This document shows positions 54,450 to 64,000 of a DNA stretch of 64,000 bases, in pieces. Numbering within the stretch: position 1 is the first letter of the stretch; each line of letters starts with the position of its first letter. The DNA is from Anastrepha obliqua (Eukaryota; Arthropoda; Insecta; Diptera; Tephritidae): assembly GCF_027943255.1 (NCBI RefSeq), contig NC_072896.1:33382501-33446500 (forward strand). The letters run 5' to 3'. The notes under the pieces were generated by a model. It searched no databases, was not told the DNA's origin, and saw nothing but the letters and a program-made list of their open reading frames with translations. The position numbers were made by a program, and so were the translations under genes.

Positions 54450-56070
54450 AGGAGGAAAGAATTATTTATCACATTTGTATTAAAAATAATGAACAATTTA
54501 TTACTGTGATCGCTTTCATTCTGTATTAAGAATTTAAAAATAAAGAAGAAGCAGCCGCTCTGACAAAAACTATGAGTACACAAGTTCCGCGCAATTTGAA
54601 ACTCACACACGAAAGTATGCCCGTGCGTATGAGTAACCTCTAATTTATATGAAATGCATACCTTTGCCATTCAACATTTCAAATTGGTAGGCATGCAAGC
54701 TATACTCAGTACTTTCGAAGTATTGCTGCAAAATGCGTTTTTCCAAATTGCTAAAATTAGTTAGACTAATTTTCCCAAGCAACCAGGGTAGCGTAGAATA
54801 TTTGCTCTATCTTTTAGTGCCCAAAAGCACACACGCACACATTACCGCATACATTTTGCAGTTTAGAGTTACTCTTCTGAACGCAATTGATACATTGGAA
54901 TTCAGGCAAGCGATGTTGTTGCTGTAATAGCTGTAAAGTGTCATCCAACCACCAATACAAACATATTAAGCGCGCTCGTGTATTTGCATAAAGCAAATAT
55001 GTTTGTATGCAAGTAAATTTAAATATTTGTATATAACTTAATATGTATGTATGAATGCGTATAAATTTTGTACATAAGTACTCGTATGTATTATGCAAAT
55101 ATAATTGAAAAATTGAAAATAAACAAATCACACAATAACCGCAATGAAACTTTCATAGTGAATTTTATTGAAATTTTACACAATTTTGCTTCTTCGTATT
55201 GTCGTTGCTGTTATGTACTCTTGTGTGGCAAATTTCTGTCTCAGTGTCACTTTTTATTCCCCATAACTACTTCATTACAACCTTTCCGGTTTGTCTGTAG
55301 ACATACCTACAGCTACATACATACATATCTGCCGGCCGGTGCTTTTGCCTTATTGTACCTTTCATTCCAACACTGCTGAGCTGGAGCCTTCGGCAGCAGG
55401 ACATTTGCATTGCATTAATTGAATTCAATTTGCCATCGCCACATTTGACACAACTCAGTTAGGCAACTATTTGCCGGCAGTTGTTACTGTTGTTATTATT
55501 GTTGTTGTGTTGATAGTACGAGTGTTTGTATTTTTAGCAGACATCTAACAGTTTTGCCTAATGCAAACGACTGCGACCTTCCTCGTTTGGTTGTTTGTTT
55601 CTAGCAACACTTGGCTGTTGCTATGACGGCGACGACTACCTGCTGCTGTTGGCTCGCTATTTGAGTGCTATTTTAAGTTGTAGCAGCCAAAATCAGTAGT
55701 TGTTACCAAATTGTTAACTGAAACGAGTCGGAGAAGATAACGATTTGGAGAAGTCAATGCCACAGGAATACACTAACACATATGTACTTACACCTACATA
55801 TGTACATATACTATATGTATGTGTGTACAATTATCAATTGGAACTTCCAAAAACATTAAAGCATGCAGCTATGCTATGGAATATGGGTGCAATAATAACT
55901 AAAGTTGAATACTCCTTTAAAATTTATTTTTGGCTGTTGACGAAAATCACATTTTTTCTATAGTAAGGTACTTGAAATGAAAGTCTTAAGTAGTTCAAAT
56001 CTTACTTAATTAATTTGCAGACATACAAGTATTCACCTACTGTGTTTGTTCTATAAATTACTATTATTCC
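54450..56070. other. Intergenic, no gene seen
   Basis: AT-rich with ACATAC and TATGTATG simple sequence. No domain in any open frame. Confidence 0.6.
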
Positions 56071-56074
56071 CAAG

Positions 56075-57552
56075 CATTTCCCTTTGTGGGAATTTTTCGG
56101 TAATAGCGATTTTCGGACAAAATTAGTTTCCTTGTCATCGAAAACTAGAATATTTATAAATTAGTACATGTTTTGACCAACCAACATGTTTTGAAAATTT
56201 CCCTTCCTGGGAAATTTTGAAAGTTTAGTACTTTTCCTTTGAAATATTTTCCTTCTGTAAATTCCTTAATCCTGCCATCGATGGAGTGGTATTTCATAAA
56301 TTGGTAAATTTCCCTTTTTTGGGAAATTTTTAAATTTGAGCTTTTTCGATTCATTGATGAAAAGTATTTAAAATATAGCATATTCGAACACATATTAGCA
56401 CGTTTTTATTTATTAGCACCTTTATCTTTTTTGAGCTGGTATTATTTTTTAAACTTTTTGCTTTCTGCAAATTTTCAAATTGGTGCCTTTTCGATAGATT
56501 TATGAAAAGGCTTAAAAATATATTCGAAGGAATTTTCTTACACTTGAGGTTAATCAATTAAAAATGCGAATGCTTAACCAGTTTTGACTATTTCCCTTCT
56601 TTTTTTTGTAATTTTCATAAATTATATTTTTAAGCTTAGTTCACTCTACGATAAATATCATATGAATCAAAGTTTAAAGTTTTGTACAAAATTTGAAAAG
56701 GAATTCAAAAAATTGCCGCAGAACTTTCACAGCCCATTCAATTTTAATTTAAATTTGCCAAAAATTCTCATGGATTTTTGAGAATTTTTTTCCCGACAGT
56801 TTTGAGCATATTTTTTATAAAAAAATCGTGCATTATTTGTTATACAGGTTATTTGTTTAATGTTTATAGCTTAGGATTTTATAAATTGGCAAATGTGTTG
56901 AAAATTTCCCTCTTTGGGAAATTTTGAAAATTTAATATTACTTTATTTTTTATACAGGGTTTACATGGTTTTTGGGAAATTTTGAAAATGTAGTATTTCC
57001 GAATTAGCGGCGAAGAGTATTCAAAAAATATTTTAAAAAATATTAGTGTATGTTTAGTTATTAAGATTGTGATTATACTTTTTCCAAAAAGGGAAATTTT
57101 GAAAATTTAGTATTTTCGAACTATCCACGAAAAGTATTCAAAATAATTTAGTTATAAAGACTTTTCGAATAGTTTCTTATTTTCTATATTTTCCGTACAT
57201 AGGCATAATATTAGGCAAAAAGCATATTTAAATGAAATGAAGGAATTAAGTGGGTATTAAAGTTCTTAAGCAAAAAGGCTTGGGAAGATTAAACCGTGGA
57301 GTAAAAGTTTCCCGTAGCCTGCTCCTACCATGATTCAAACAAAACCACACAAATTATAAAATGCATTTCTCAATGCTTTCGGATTTTATTTAATGAATTT
57401 ATACAATATTCGAAAATTTCCCTTTTTGAAAAAAACAGTTTTCAATAAAAATTTCGGCGAATGAACTTGTTTGGCGTCTCTAATTAATCATTCTATGCTT
57501 TGCTTAATGTTTTAAAAATTTTCCCTACTTGGGAAATTTTGAAAATTTTAGA
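56075..57552. repeat. Cluster of TTTCCC/GGGAAA hairpin repeats
   Basis: At least six near-perfect palindromes of the form AATTTCCC-N4-6-GGGAAATT: about 56077, 56193, 56306, 56901, 57081 (as GGGAAATTTT with a partner CTTTTTCC) and 57516, plus half-sites at 56590, 56974 and 57415. Many are followed by TTGAAAATTTAGTATTTTC and, further on, AAAGTATTCAAAA. Spacing is irregular, so this is a dispersed cluster and not a simple tandem array. Confidence 0.75.
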
Positions 57553-57559
57553 AATTAAT

Positions 57560-58430
57560 CAGCCTCTCGGAAAATGGTTTCGGATATCAATAATATTTGC
57601 CACTTGGGAGCCAGACAGCTGCAATATACAAGCAGACATGCAATGCGCTCAAAGGTGAAAAGATTTCCATCACTCAAAATAATTTTTTTTTCTTTAGCAA
57701 ATAATTTATGCAAAAATAAAATTGGATGATTAATTTTGCGCCTCCTTGTACATTATGTAAGTATAATACTATATCTTCGCATGTTTCACCACTTGTATGT
57801 GTGTGGACGTAATCAAACAACAGCTACTTATATGACATGGCTAACTTCCAATCACTCGTTACTTTTGCAATTGAACTTTGCACTCATACGCTTTGCAACA
57901 GAAAATTTGTACATTCACCTCCAATGCACATACACACAAACAGTATTTCTATAAAATTTCCAAACTGATTGCTACTCATTGATACGTAAGTTTTCGTTGA
58001 AGAAGCAAAAATATTTAAATTAATGTAAAGTCTACTTGGCTTTTAAGTCAAATGTACAATTCTATGAATTTATTTATTTTGCATTTATTTCATTTTGTAT
58101 TTATTTCATTTCATGTGCACAGCTGTGAATATGAAAATAGCAGTACCCTTAAAAGATTATTTTTAAGTAATTTAATTTTTCCCTATACATCGAAGAAAAG
58201 AAAATTTAAATACCAAATATCTACGAAGGGTAAAGGGATTTCAGATAAAGATAAAGATAAAGATAAAGTTTAGCTGAATAAATCTGGCAACCACATAAGT
58301 AACGTTTCTTTATTGGCGTCGTTATGTTCTTAAGTGCAACATTGAAATAGCCGAGCCTTCAGTTTTTTAAGGTTATATGAGGAATATTAATAAAATTTTG
58401 CACTGATGACGAAAGTTTGTTTTTTTATTT
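57560..58430. other. Intergenic, no gene seen
   Basis: AT-rich; AAAGATAAAGATAAAGATAA run at about 58246-58268. No domain. Confidence 0.6.
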
Positions 58431-58468
58431 ACATATATATATATATAGTTATATATATATTGTATATA
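58430..58468. repeat. TA microsatellite
   Basis: Run of AT dinucleotides, broken once by AGTT. Provides the TA site for the adjacent element G. Confidence 0.85.
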
Positions 58469-59004
58469 CAGGGTGCGCCATATTTTATGTCGGTATGAAA
58501 ATACACTACAATATCAATCAAGTGGCCACCTTTATTAGCAATCACAAACTGCGATCTTTTTTCTGCGTTTGTCATCACCTTGTAAAGCATTTCGGGTTTT
58601 ATAGCGTCAATTTCGGCTCGAATGTTTGCCTTAAACTGGTCAATAGTCTGCGGCTTGTTGGCGTAAACTTTACTTTTCAGATACCCTCACAAAAAGAAGT
58701 CCGGGGGGATTGAGTCAGGTGATCTGGGGGGCCAATCGATGTCGCCTCTTTTTGACACTAGACGCCCCGGGAATTTTCGTTGCAGAAATTCAATTATTGC
58801 ATTCCCAGTGTGGCATGGCGCACCGTCGATTTTTTGTTTTTTCGATATTTGGAAAGTATACTATCTTAAGAATGTACTCTAAAATTTTCATGCGGAAAAC
58901 TGCAAGAAGAGCTCACATCAACATATTATATTACAATAACAACAATCAAAAATCTTAAGTATAATAACAATGTCCGACAGGTACATAAAATATGATGTCA
59001 TCCA
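58469..59004 (-). mobile_element. DD41D mariner-like element G, deleted
   Basis: Left end CAGGGTGCGCCATATTTTAT and a weaker right counterpart (reversed: GGATGACATCATATTTTATG) between TA dinucleotides at 58467-58468 and 59005-59006. Only about 540 bp remain. The right boundary is less certain than the left. Confidence 0.65.
58500..58835 (-). pseudogene. DD41D transposase C-terminal half (element G)
   Basis: The reverse strand reads GAPCHTGNAIIEFLQRKFPG, then GDIDWPPRSPDSIPPDFFL, an in-frame stop replacing tryptophan, GYLKSKVYANKPQTIDQFKA and GGHLIDIVV. From the position of the second Asp (just at the break) to the third is 41 residues. Everything before GAP is gone. Confidence 0.8.
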
Positions 59005-59174
59005 TATAACGTTGAATATATCATCAATCGACGAAGAAATAAAAACGATATCAACAAGATATTTTAAATAAACCAGTACAAAAACAAAGAAACCAATACG
59101 CTCTCACAACTTGAAAGAAGAACTTTACGACATCTGAAGAGAAACCAACCAACAGATGTATGATTATTGTGCGA

Positions 59175-59479
59175 AAGAAAAAAATTTATCTCGAAACGAC
59201 TTTTTTCGGCCTGGTGTTGTCAAAAACAAAAAAAAAAACTATTACCGATTTTAGAGTATCAAATTCAAAACCGCGCTAGTTTGTCAATTTTGTTTTTTTA
59301 GAGCTACAGTCATACTGATTAATAATTTTTTTGGGTTTTGTGTTTCAGATAAATAGAAGAGCCAAATGGACAAAACCGTTAAGGTCCAATTTTTCGGAAG
59401 GATCAACTTCGGCGCCGTTTTTAAAATTATTAAAATTAAAAAAAATTTTTTTTTTAAAAAGACCACCGGGGCCGCTTAA
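59175..59479 (-). mobile_element. TTAA-bounded element, T2 family, partial copy
   Basis: Reverse complement matches 31901-32147, 33395-33459 and 34530-34750 in order (shared: CCGAAAAATTGGACC, TATTTATCTGAAACACAAA, ATTATTAATCAGTA, AAAAAAGTCGTTTCGAGATA). It ends in TTAA at 59476-59479. It lacks the right third and carries neither LINE insertion, so it serves as an 'empty site' control. Confidence 0.75.
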
Positions 59480-59662
59480 TAGTGTCACTCATTGTCCAGC
59501 GGAGCAACAAAGCTAAAGAAAGGCTAGGAGCAAATAGATGGCTACACATCTATTGGGTAACGGGTCACAAAGGCATCGTAGGAAACGAAATAGTAAATGA
59601 GATAGCTAAAAGAGCTGTTAACCTACCTTTTGAACAAGAGAACAACAATTAAAGAACCACTA

Positions 59663-60811
59663 AATGTGGACAAAAAATAAGGTGAATTTATTTGTCAAAC
59701 TTCGCGGGATTAAAATTTCGCTCTAGTTATTTTTTTTTCATGAGTTGGCAGCACTGTTAATAACATTTGGGCCAACTTTCATGTGAATGTCATTATCAGT
59801 AATATATTTACGCTTGTGTTTACCAAACGACCAAGAGTGCATTTTTCGATTTTAACAATGTCTGATTTGATTGAGCAGAGAAGTGCCATCAAATTTTGTT
59901 TGCGGAATGAAATTTCGGCTGCGGAAACGTTTAGTATGTTGCAGAAGGCATTTGGTGATTCGATCATGTCGCAGAAAAATGTTTATAAGTGGTACAAAGA
60001 CTTCAAAGAGGGTCGAGAACGTGTTGATGACTTGGAGCGCTCCGGACGACCATCGACGTCAACAGATGACCAACACGTCAATAAAGTGAAAGAGTTAGTG
60101 CTCAAAAATCGTCGGTTGACTGTTAAAGACCTTACTGATATGATCGGAATATCATTTTGAAATACCATTTGGGCCTACGAAAAGTCAAATCTCGTTTGGT
60201 ACCGAAAACTCTCAATTTCTTGGAAAAAAGTCGTCGCGTTGATGTGTGTGAAACAATGCTTTCAGACTATCAGGACAAGCTCAAATGCATCATTACGGGA
60301 GATGAGACTTGGATTTATGCTTACGACCCTGAAACAATCGACCAATCAAGCGAATATCGTGCTAAAGGCGAGGCCAGACCGAAAAGAGCACGTCAAAGTC
60401 GTTCAAAAATAAAGGTTATGATGACAGTTTTTTTTCGATTTTCGTGGTGCACAATATTATTTGAGCGTTATGCGTCGTTTACGTGAAGCAATTCGTCTAA
60501 AAAGACCAGAATTATGGACCAACAACTCTTGGTTTTTGCATCACGATAATGCACCGTCTCACACTGCACTCGTTCTTCGTGACCATCTAGCCGAAAATTC
60601 CACGCATATCGTTCCGCAACCACCGTATTCGCCTGATTTGGCTCCGTGTGACTTCTAGCTATTCCCAAAACTCAAGAAACCACTCCGGGGAACGCGTTTC
60701 GAGTCGATTGAGGAGATAAAAGCTGAATCGAAGAAGGTGCTGATGGCTATATCCGAAATGGACTATTTTTCATTTTACAACCAAATTCACCTTACTTTTT
60801 GCCCACAGTAG
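59663..60811 (+). mobile_element. Mariner B, copy 1
   Basis: Ends TGTGGACAAAAAATAAGGTG on the left and, reversed, CTGTGGGCAAAAAGTAAGGT on the right, between TA duplications at 59661-59662 and 60812-60813. 1149 bp. It lies inside a LINE RNase H region and interrupts a readable frame. Confidence 0.93.
59858..60770 (+). pseudogene. Mariner B transposase pseudogene, copy 1
   Basis: Start MSDLIEQRSAIKFCLRNEIS at 59858; the intact N-terminal helix-turn-helix domain and GRPSTSTDDQ linker run to LTDMIGISF, where a small deletion causes a TGA at 60158-60160. The next frame (60157-60486) carries KSRLVPKTLNFLEKSRRVDV and ITGDETWIYAYDPETI (first Asp). An extra T and a deletion break it after MMTVFF. 60461-60658 carries FLHHDNAPSH and PYSPDLAPCDF (second and third Asp, DD34D); a TAG then replaces tryptophan. 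The 3' part is deleted. Confidence 0.92.
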
Positions 60812-61259
60812 TATACAACGAAATGGATGACTGCATGAAAAAGCAAGCGGAAGCTAGGTGGACTAATCTGATCACATGCAAAACTGCAAAAGTCACGTGT
60901 AGAACTAATAATAAAAACTGATTCAATTCGTACCTACGCTATTCCGAAAACTACTCTTGCAGAACTATGATAGATATGCTGACAGGTCATAATTTATTGG
61001 CTGCACGTGCGTACAAGACAGGGACTGCTAGCAACGACAAAAGCAGGAAGTACAGAGAGAATGTTTAGGAAACTTTAGAACATCTTCTGTGTCTTTGGCC
61101 GGAATTATCAAAAACGCGCTCGATATGCCTGGGAGCTCCACATTTTGAGGATATGGAATGTATCTCTAAAATAGATCCTACTGCGCTGCTCAGTTTTGCT
61201 AAAAGCGTTGACATCCTACGTGATATCTACTTAAACTCTTAATAAAGGTTATTCTCAAT

Positions 61260-62050
61260 CTGGTGTCATTAGGAATCAAAAGGTCTATACCTAACCTGGT
61301 ATTTTTTTACTACTGTTTTTTTCGTGCTCGCAACTGTATATTTACATAAGTGAATGCATGCAAATAGTAATGGTAAATTCCAAAATAAATACGTACGTAC
61401 ACAAACATCTTCATCGATACTAAGTACTTTGATTGTTCACTTGAATTTTATTCTAACCTGTAGCTGTTAATGCACAGGCTTTTCATATTTGTCATATTCC
61501 CCACAGAGACAATCATTTACTAAAAAATGTAACGTGTGTGAATATTCAAATGTAAATATTTTAATAACTTTTGTCTGTTTGTTTACTCTTCTAATTTTTC
61601 CTTTACTATTGAGCCACTGAAAAAGTTCATTGACATTTAGGAATTTTGAATTGATTTTATTTTTCTAAACATTTGCTTCTATATAAACAAATATAAGTAT
61701 GTATACTTAATACGCAGCCTAGATTCTTCCTAACATATTTTGACGCCACAATATCAATTTTATTCTAAAAATTGCTTCATTTGCATAAATTGAAAATATG
61801 GCATAATTTTTGCTCATTAGAGCAAATCGTTTAATTTGCTTTAACAAAAGCCAAAGCTTTCATGTGATTAAAGTCATTAAAATGATAGCCTCAATTTGTG
61901 TGTATTATAGCCGTTATAAGCACGTTTCATTTTTTCATAATTTTTACGATATGTGGGAATATGCCATTATAGGCTTACATACATACATACACCCTCTATT
62001 ACAAAAAATAACTGAAGTTTTTAAGATGGAAATAAGCCGTGTATCAAAAA
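61260..62050. other. Intergenic, no gene seen
   Basis: AT-rich. No recognised domain or repeat boundary. Confidence 0.6.
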
Positions 62051-62054
62051 TAAG

Positions 62055-62190
62055 CAATTGGCGCGTACACTTCTCTTGGTTTTTTGGACGAGTTCCTCTT
62101 CCTATTAGTGGCGTGCGTCTTGATATTGTTCCACAAATGGAGAGATGCCCAGTGTTAAGTTTACGCCGAACGGCAGACTCCGAAAGGACT
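62055..62190 (-). mobile_element. tRNA-derived SINE, copy S3 (partial)
   Basis: Shares TTGGCGCGTACAC, CTTCCTATTAGTGGCGTGCG, TCTTGATATTGTTCCAC and CCGAACGGCAGAC with S2 and S1 in the same order. The body 5' half and the tRNA head are missing. No target duplication recognised. Confidence 0.7.
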
Positions 62191-62324
62191 GATGTCGGCC
62201 TTTTTTCGTTCTTATAAGGCAATGACTTATTGACATCCGTGCCAGATGGCTGATTACTGTCGAAGGTTTTGAGGTGAAAAAACTGAGCAAAAAATAATTG
62301 CAAACCCTCTATATATACCACCTT

Positions 62325-62525
62325 GATCAAAAAGTTCGCGGAATAACCGTTAGTTGACGCTCTAAGGGAATAGAGTTGAGTTATGTTTTTTGTTTTTGTT
62401 ATCGTTCAGGACATTGGTGTAAATTATTTGGGTTTGCACCCTGTTGCTGCAAAGTTAGTCCCAAAGGATCCGAACTTTATGCGAAAAAGAGTCCGCTTTA
62501 AGATAAATGACTGCTGAATGATGGA
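62325..62525 (+). mobile_element. Mariner element C, left part
   Basis: Begins near TTGATCAAAAAGTTCGCGGA, a mariner-type terminal sequence. It then encodes DIGVNYLGLHPVAAKLVPKD and FMRKRVRFK, the region before the first catalytic Asp. The N-terminal half of the transposase is already deleted. Confidence 0.6.
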
Positions 62526-63475
62526 CAGGTAGCTTGGAATTAGAGGAGGACGACCGATAGTGGTTAATTTACGACTTTAAGCTGCTGATGCATTTCACCA
62601 GATGTGCGATGTTTAGCACTTCCTCACTACGAGCAGTAAGCGGTTTCGTATGCGTCTGCCTACCTACGTGAAGCGGATTACCACTCGCACCCCCCTGGGA
62701 TTATACTCGATGTACACTCTGACTTCTCCAAAGAGTCCCGTCCAGACAAAGTTTTGAGCATCGCCTTCCGTCCCTACTCGTATTGCCACTCGAGGCTGCC
62801 CCTTGGATCAAGCCAGTTAGAGAAGATGAATCCGCCCCCCTTCCCATAAGAGAGGAAGCTTTGGGGTTTGGCTCCGAATCCCCACTACCGACTCAGGTTT
62901 TTGTGGGTTTTAGTGATTTTTAGGTTTTTTTGTGTGCTTTGTTTATTTTTATAGTTATTGCAAGTGTTCATGCTCAAAAAAGGTCCCCACTCGGAGTCGC
63001 TATCCAAAACCTAAAATGTAGTCATCCCTTAACGATTCTATGGTTATCTTGTCAAGACAGGAAGGCCATGCAAGGGTGGATGCCTGCCCTTATGAGGCAA
63101 ATCGGGTACAAAGCGGGAGTCATCTCAACCACACCTACACCACCCACCTAATGGCGACGGGTTTGGAAAGTATTCCGAGGCCTGCCAGGGTTTTGTCGAA
63201 ACGGGGTAGTCACGGTATTAGCCGACCATCCATTTCAGTTGAGTTCCATCTGAACGTGGCAGAACGCTGCAACCATTAAAGTCGCAGATTATTTGGCGTT
63301 ATCCAGGGTACACTACGCGGAAGCAATCTTCCCTACACCCCAGAACTGCGTTAATGTAACTAAATCCATGATTTCTTAAGCTGAATCCAACCCAACATTA
63401 ATCAACCACTACTGGAGACGAGACGTAGGGTTTAGAAGTACGATACGCAATCCAGCCTTCAGCCGAGTGAATGAA
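62526..63475. other. Unassigned insert inside mariner C
   Basis: GC-richer than the surroundings. Frames at 62930-63151 and 63040-63279 have no recognised domain. It may be the 5' region of a retrotransposon; no boundary repeat is convincing. Confidence 0.4.
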
Positions 63476-63477
63476 TA

Positions 63478-63910
63478 GCTCCGTATGAACCAAGACTGAA
63501 AAAACCTACGTCGTTTTCAGTCAAAAAAGAAAATGATGCTGACGGCCTTTTTATGGATTGCAACGGTGTTGTATACCACGAATTTTTGCCGAAAGGTCAG
63601 ACAGTAAACAAGGACCATTATTTAGGTGTTATGAGTCGTTTACGTGAAGTAATTCGCCAATAAAGAAAGGATTTGTGGGAAAACAACTTGTGAATTTTGC
63701 ACTATGACAAGGCACCGTCGAACAATGCAATCATTCTCTGTAAATTTTTGCCCAAGAAGGAAACGAATACCATCTAACAGCTATCGAATTCACCTTATAT
63801 GGCTGCCTGTGAAACTTTTATGTTTGGCCAAGTTCAAAAATCACTAGGGGGCATGCGTTTTAACAGACGAAAGCTGAAAAAATTGAAGCTGACTTTGATG
63901 GCTACTTCTT
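63478..63910 (+). pseudogene. Mariner element C, right part
   Basis: Reads LKKPTSFSVKKENDADGLFM-like across frames, then DCNGVVYHEFLPKGQTVNKD, HYLGVMSRLREVIRQ with a TAA, ILHYDKAPSNNAI (second Asp region; HHDNAPSH in mariner B) and a degenerate PYSPDLA block. Several stops. It is broken before the 3' inverted repeat by the LINE tail that starts at about 63911. Confidence 0.72.
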
Positions 63911-64000
63911 ATCAATATTCTACTTCACATCAACAGCTCTAGCTGGCTGTAGATTTTTACCTGTTGGAGATCTCATATTGGTATCAAAACGACGGTTTAG
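63911..64000 (+). mobile_element. I-like LINE 3' end, runs off the window
   Basis: AACAGCTCTAGCTGGCTGTA and CTGTTGGAGATCTCATA match 16436-16490 (and, reversed, about 24345-24420). This is the 3' region of the family described at 15440-16545. Confidence 0.72.

Larger units (their letters stand above)
59500..61245 (+). pseudogene. LINE RNase H and C-terminal region, split by mariner B
   Basis: 59530-59660 reads AKERLGANRWLHIYWVTGHK, GIVGNEIVNEIAKRAVNLPF, the last RNase H block. After removal of the mariner the frame continues RTTIKEPLYNEMDDCMKKQA and EARWTNLITCKTAKV. Then MIDMLTGHNLLAARAYKTGT, a decayed knuckle (ETLEHLLCLWPEL) and LLSFAKSVDILRDIYLNS to a TAA at about 61239. A few stops lie in the second part. 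Confidence 0.8.

Noticed and set aside
61810..62217. 135-codon forward frame
   Set aside because: Runs from AT-rich DNA straight into an antisense SINE copy; no domain of its own.

Overview
The window is animal DNA, almost certainly from a fly (Diptera) and most plausibly a true fruit fly (Tephritidae). It has spliced exons with GT-AG introns, long AT-rich intergenic stretches, CATACA, CA and TA microsatellites, and dense decayed class I and class II transposons. Several elements are mariner relatives with DD41D spacing, the type I know from the tephritid 'rosa' element. The species call is inference; a marker or whole-window search would settle it. I see no bacterial genes, rRNA, functional tRNA, CRISPR array or virus.

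Only one host gene is evident. Positions 2-1052 hold the last three exons of an ionotropic glutamate receptor of the insect kainate/GluRII group: the M3 end, the S2 ligand-binding lobe, M4 and a lysine-rich tail. Everything to its right is intergenic DNA or transposon debris.

Layout. 1-1.2 kb: receptor 3' end. 1.2-2.35 kb: AT-rich DNA with a recurrent GTTGCCA motif and pogo-like ends. 2.39-3.9 kb: a dead mariner followed by a SINE. 6.6-8.9 kb: LINE 3' fragments. 9.6-10.6 kb: piggyBac remnant. 10.7-12.3 kb: endonuclease/reverse transcriptase LINE. 12.4-13.4 kb: a ~120-bp tandem repeat hit by an I-like LINE. 14.4-15.15 kb: TTAA-bounded noncoding element. 15.4-19.3 kb: RNase H LINE pieces in both orientations and an R1-like tail. 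20.4-22.6 kb: TAATTG array split by a LINE ORF1 fragment. 24-26 kb: composite of LINE tails. 27-29.2 kb: inverted-repeat element carrying a SINE, a foldback element and a minisatellite. 30-36.3 kb: LINE pieces and a TTAA element split twice. 36.4-36.9 kb: 109-bp tandem repeat. 38.2-45.3 kb: jockey-type LINE with a nested LINE, and two mariners. 47-49.1 kb: DD41D and DD37D-like transposases. 51.2-54.45 kb: DD41D derivatives and a LINE interrupted by a DD41D element. 56-57.6 kb: a cluster of TTTCCC/GGGAAA hairpins. 58.5-61.3 kb: DD41D remnant, second TTAA element, and an RNase H LINE interrupted by a mariner. 62-64 kb: SINE, split mariner, and a LINE tail running off the end.

No transposase or reverse transcriptase here has an intact frame, so the copies look dead. 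Their junctions are well preserved. Several nested insertions can be resolved to the base from target-site duplications, which gives relative ages. The main leads are a tRNA-derived SINE family, a TTAA-bounded noncoding family sharing an internal core, and two mariner copies that share a frameshift and an internal deletion.
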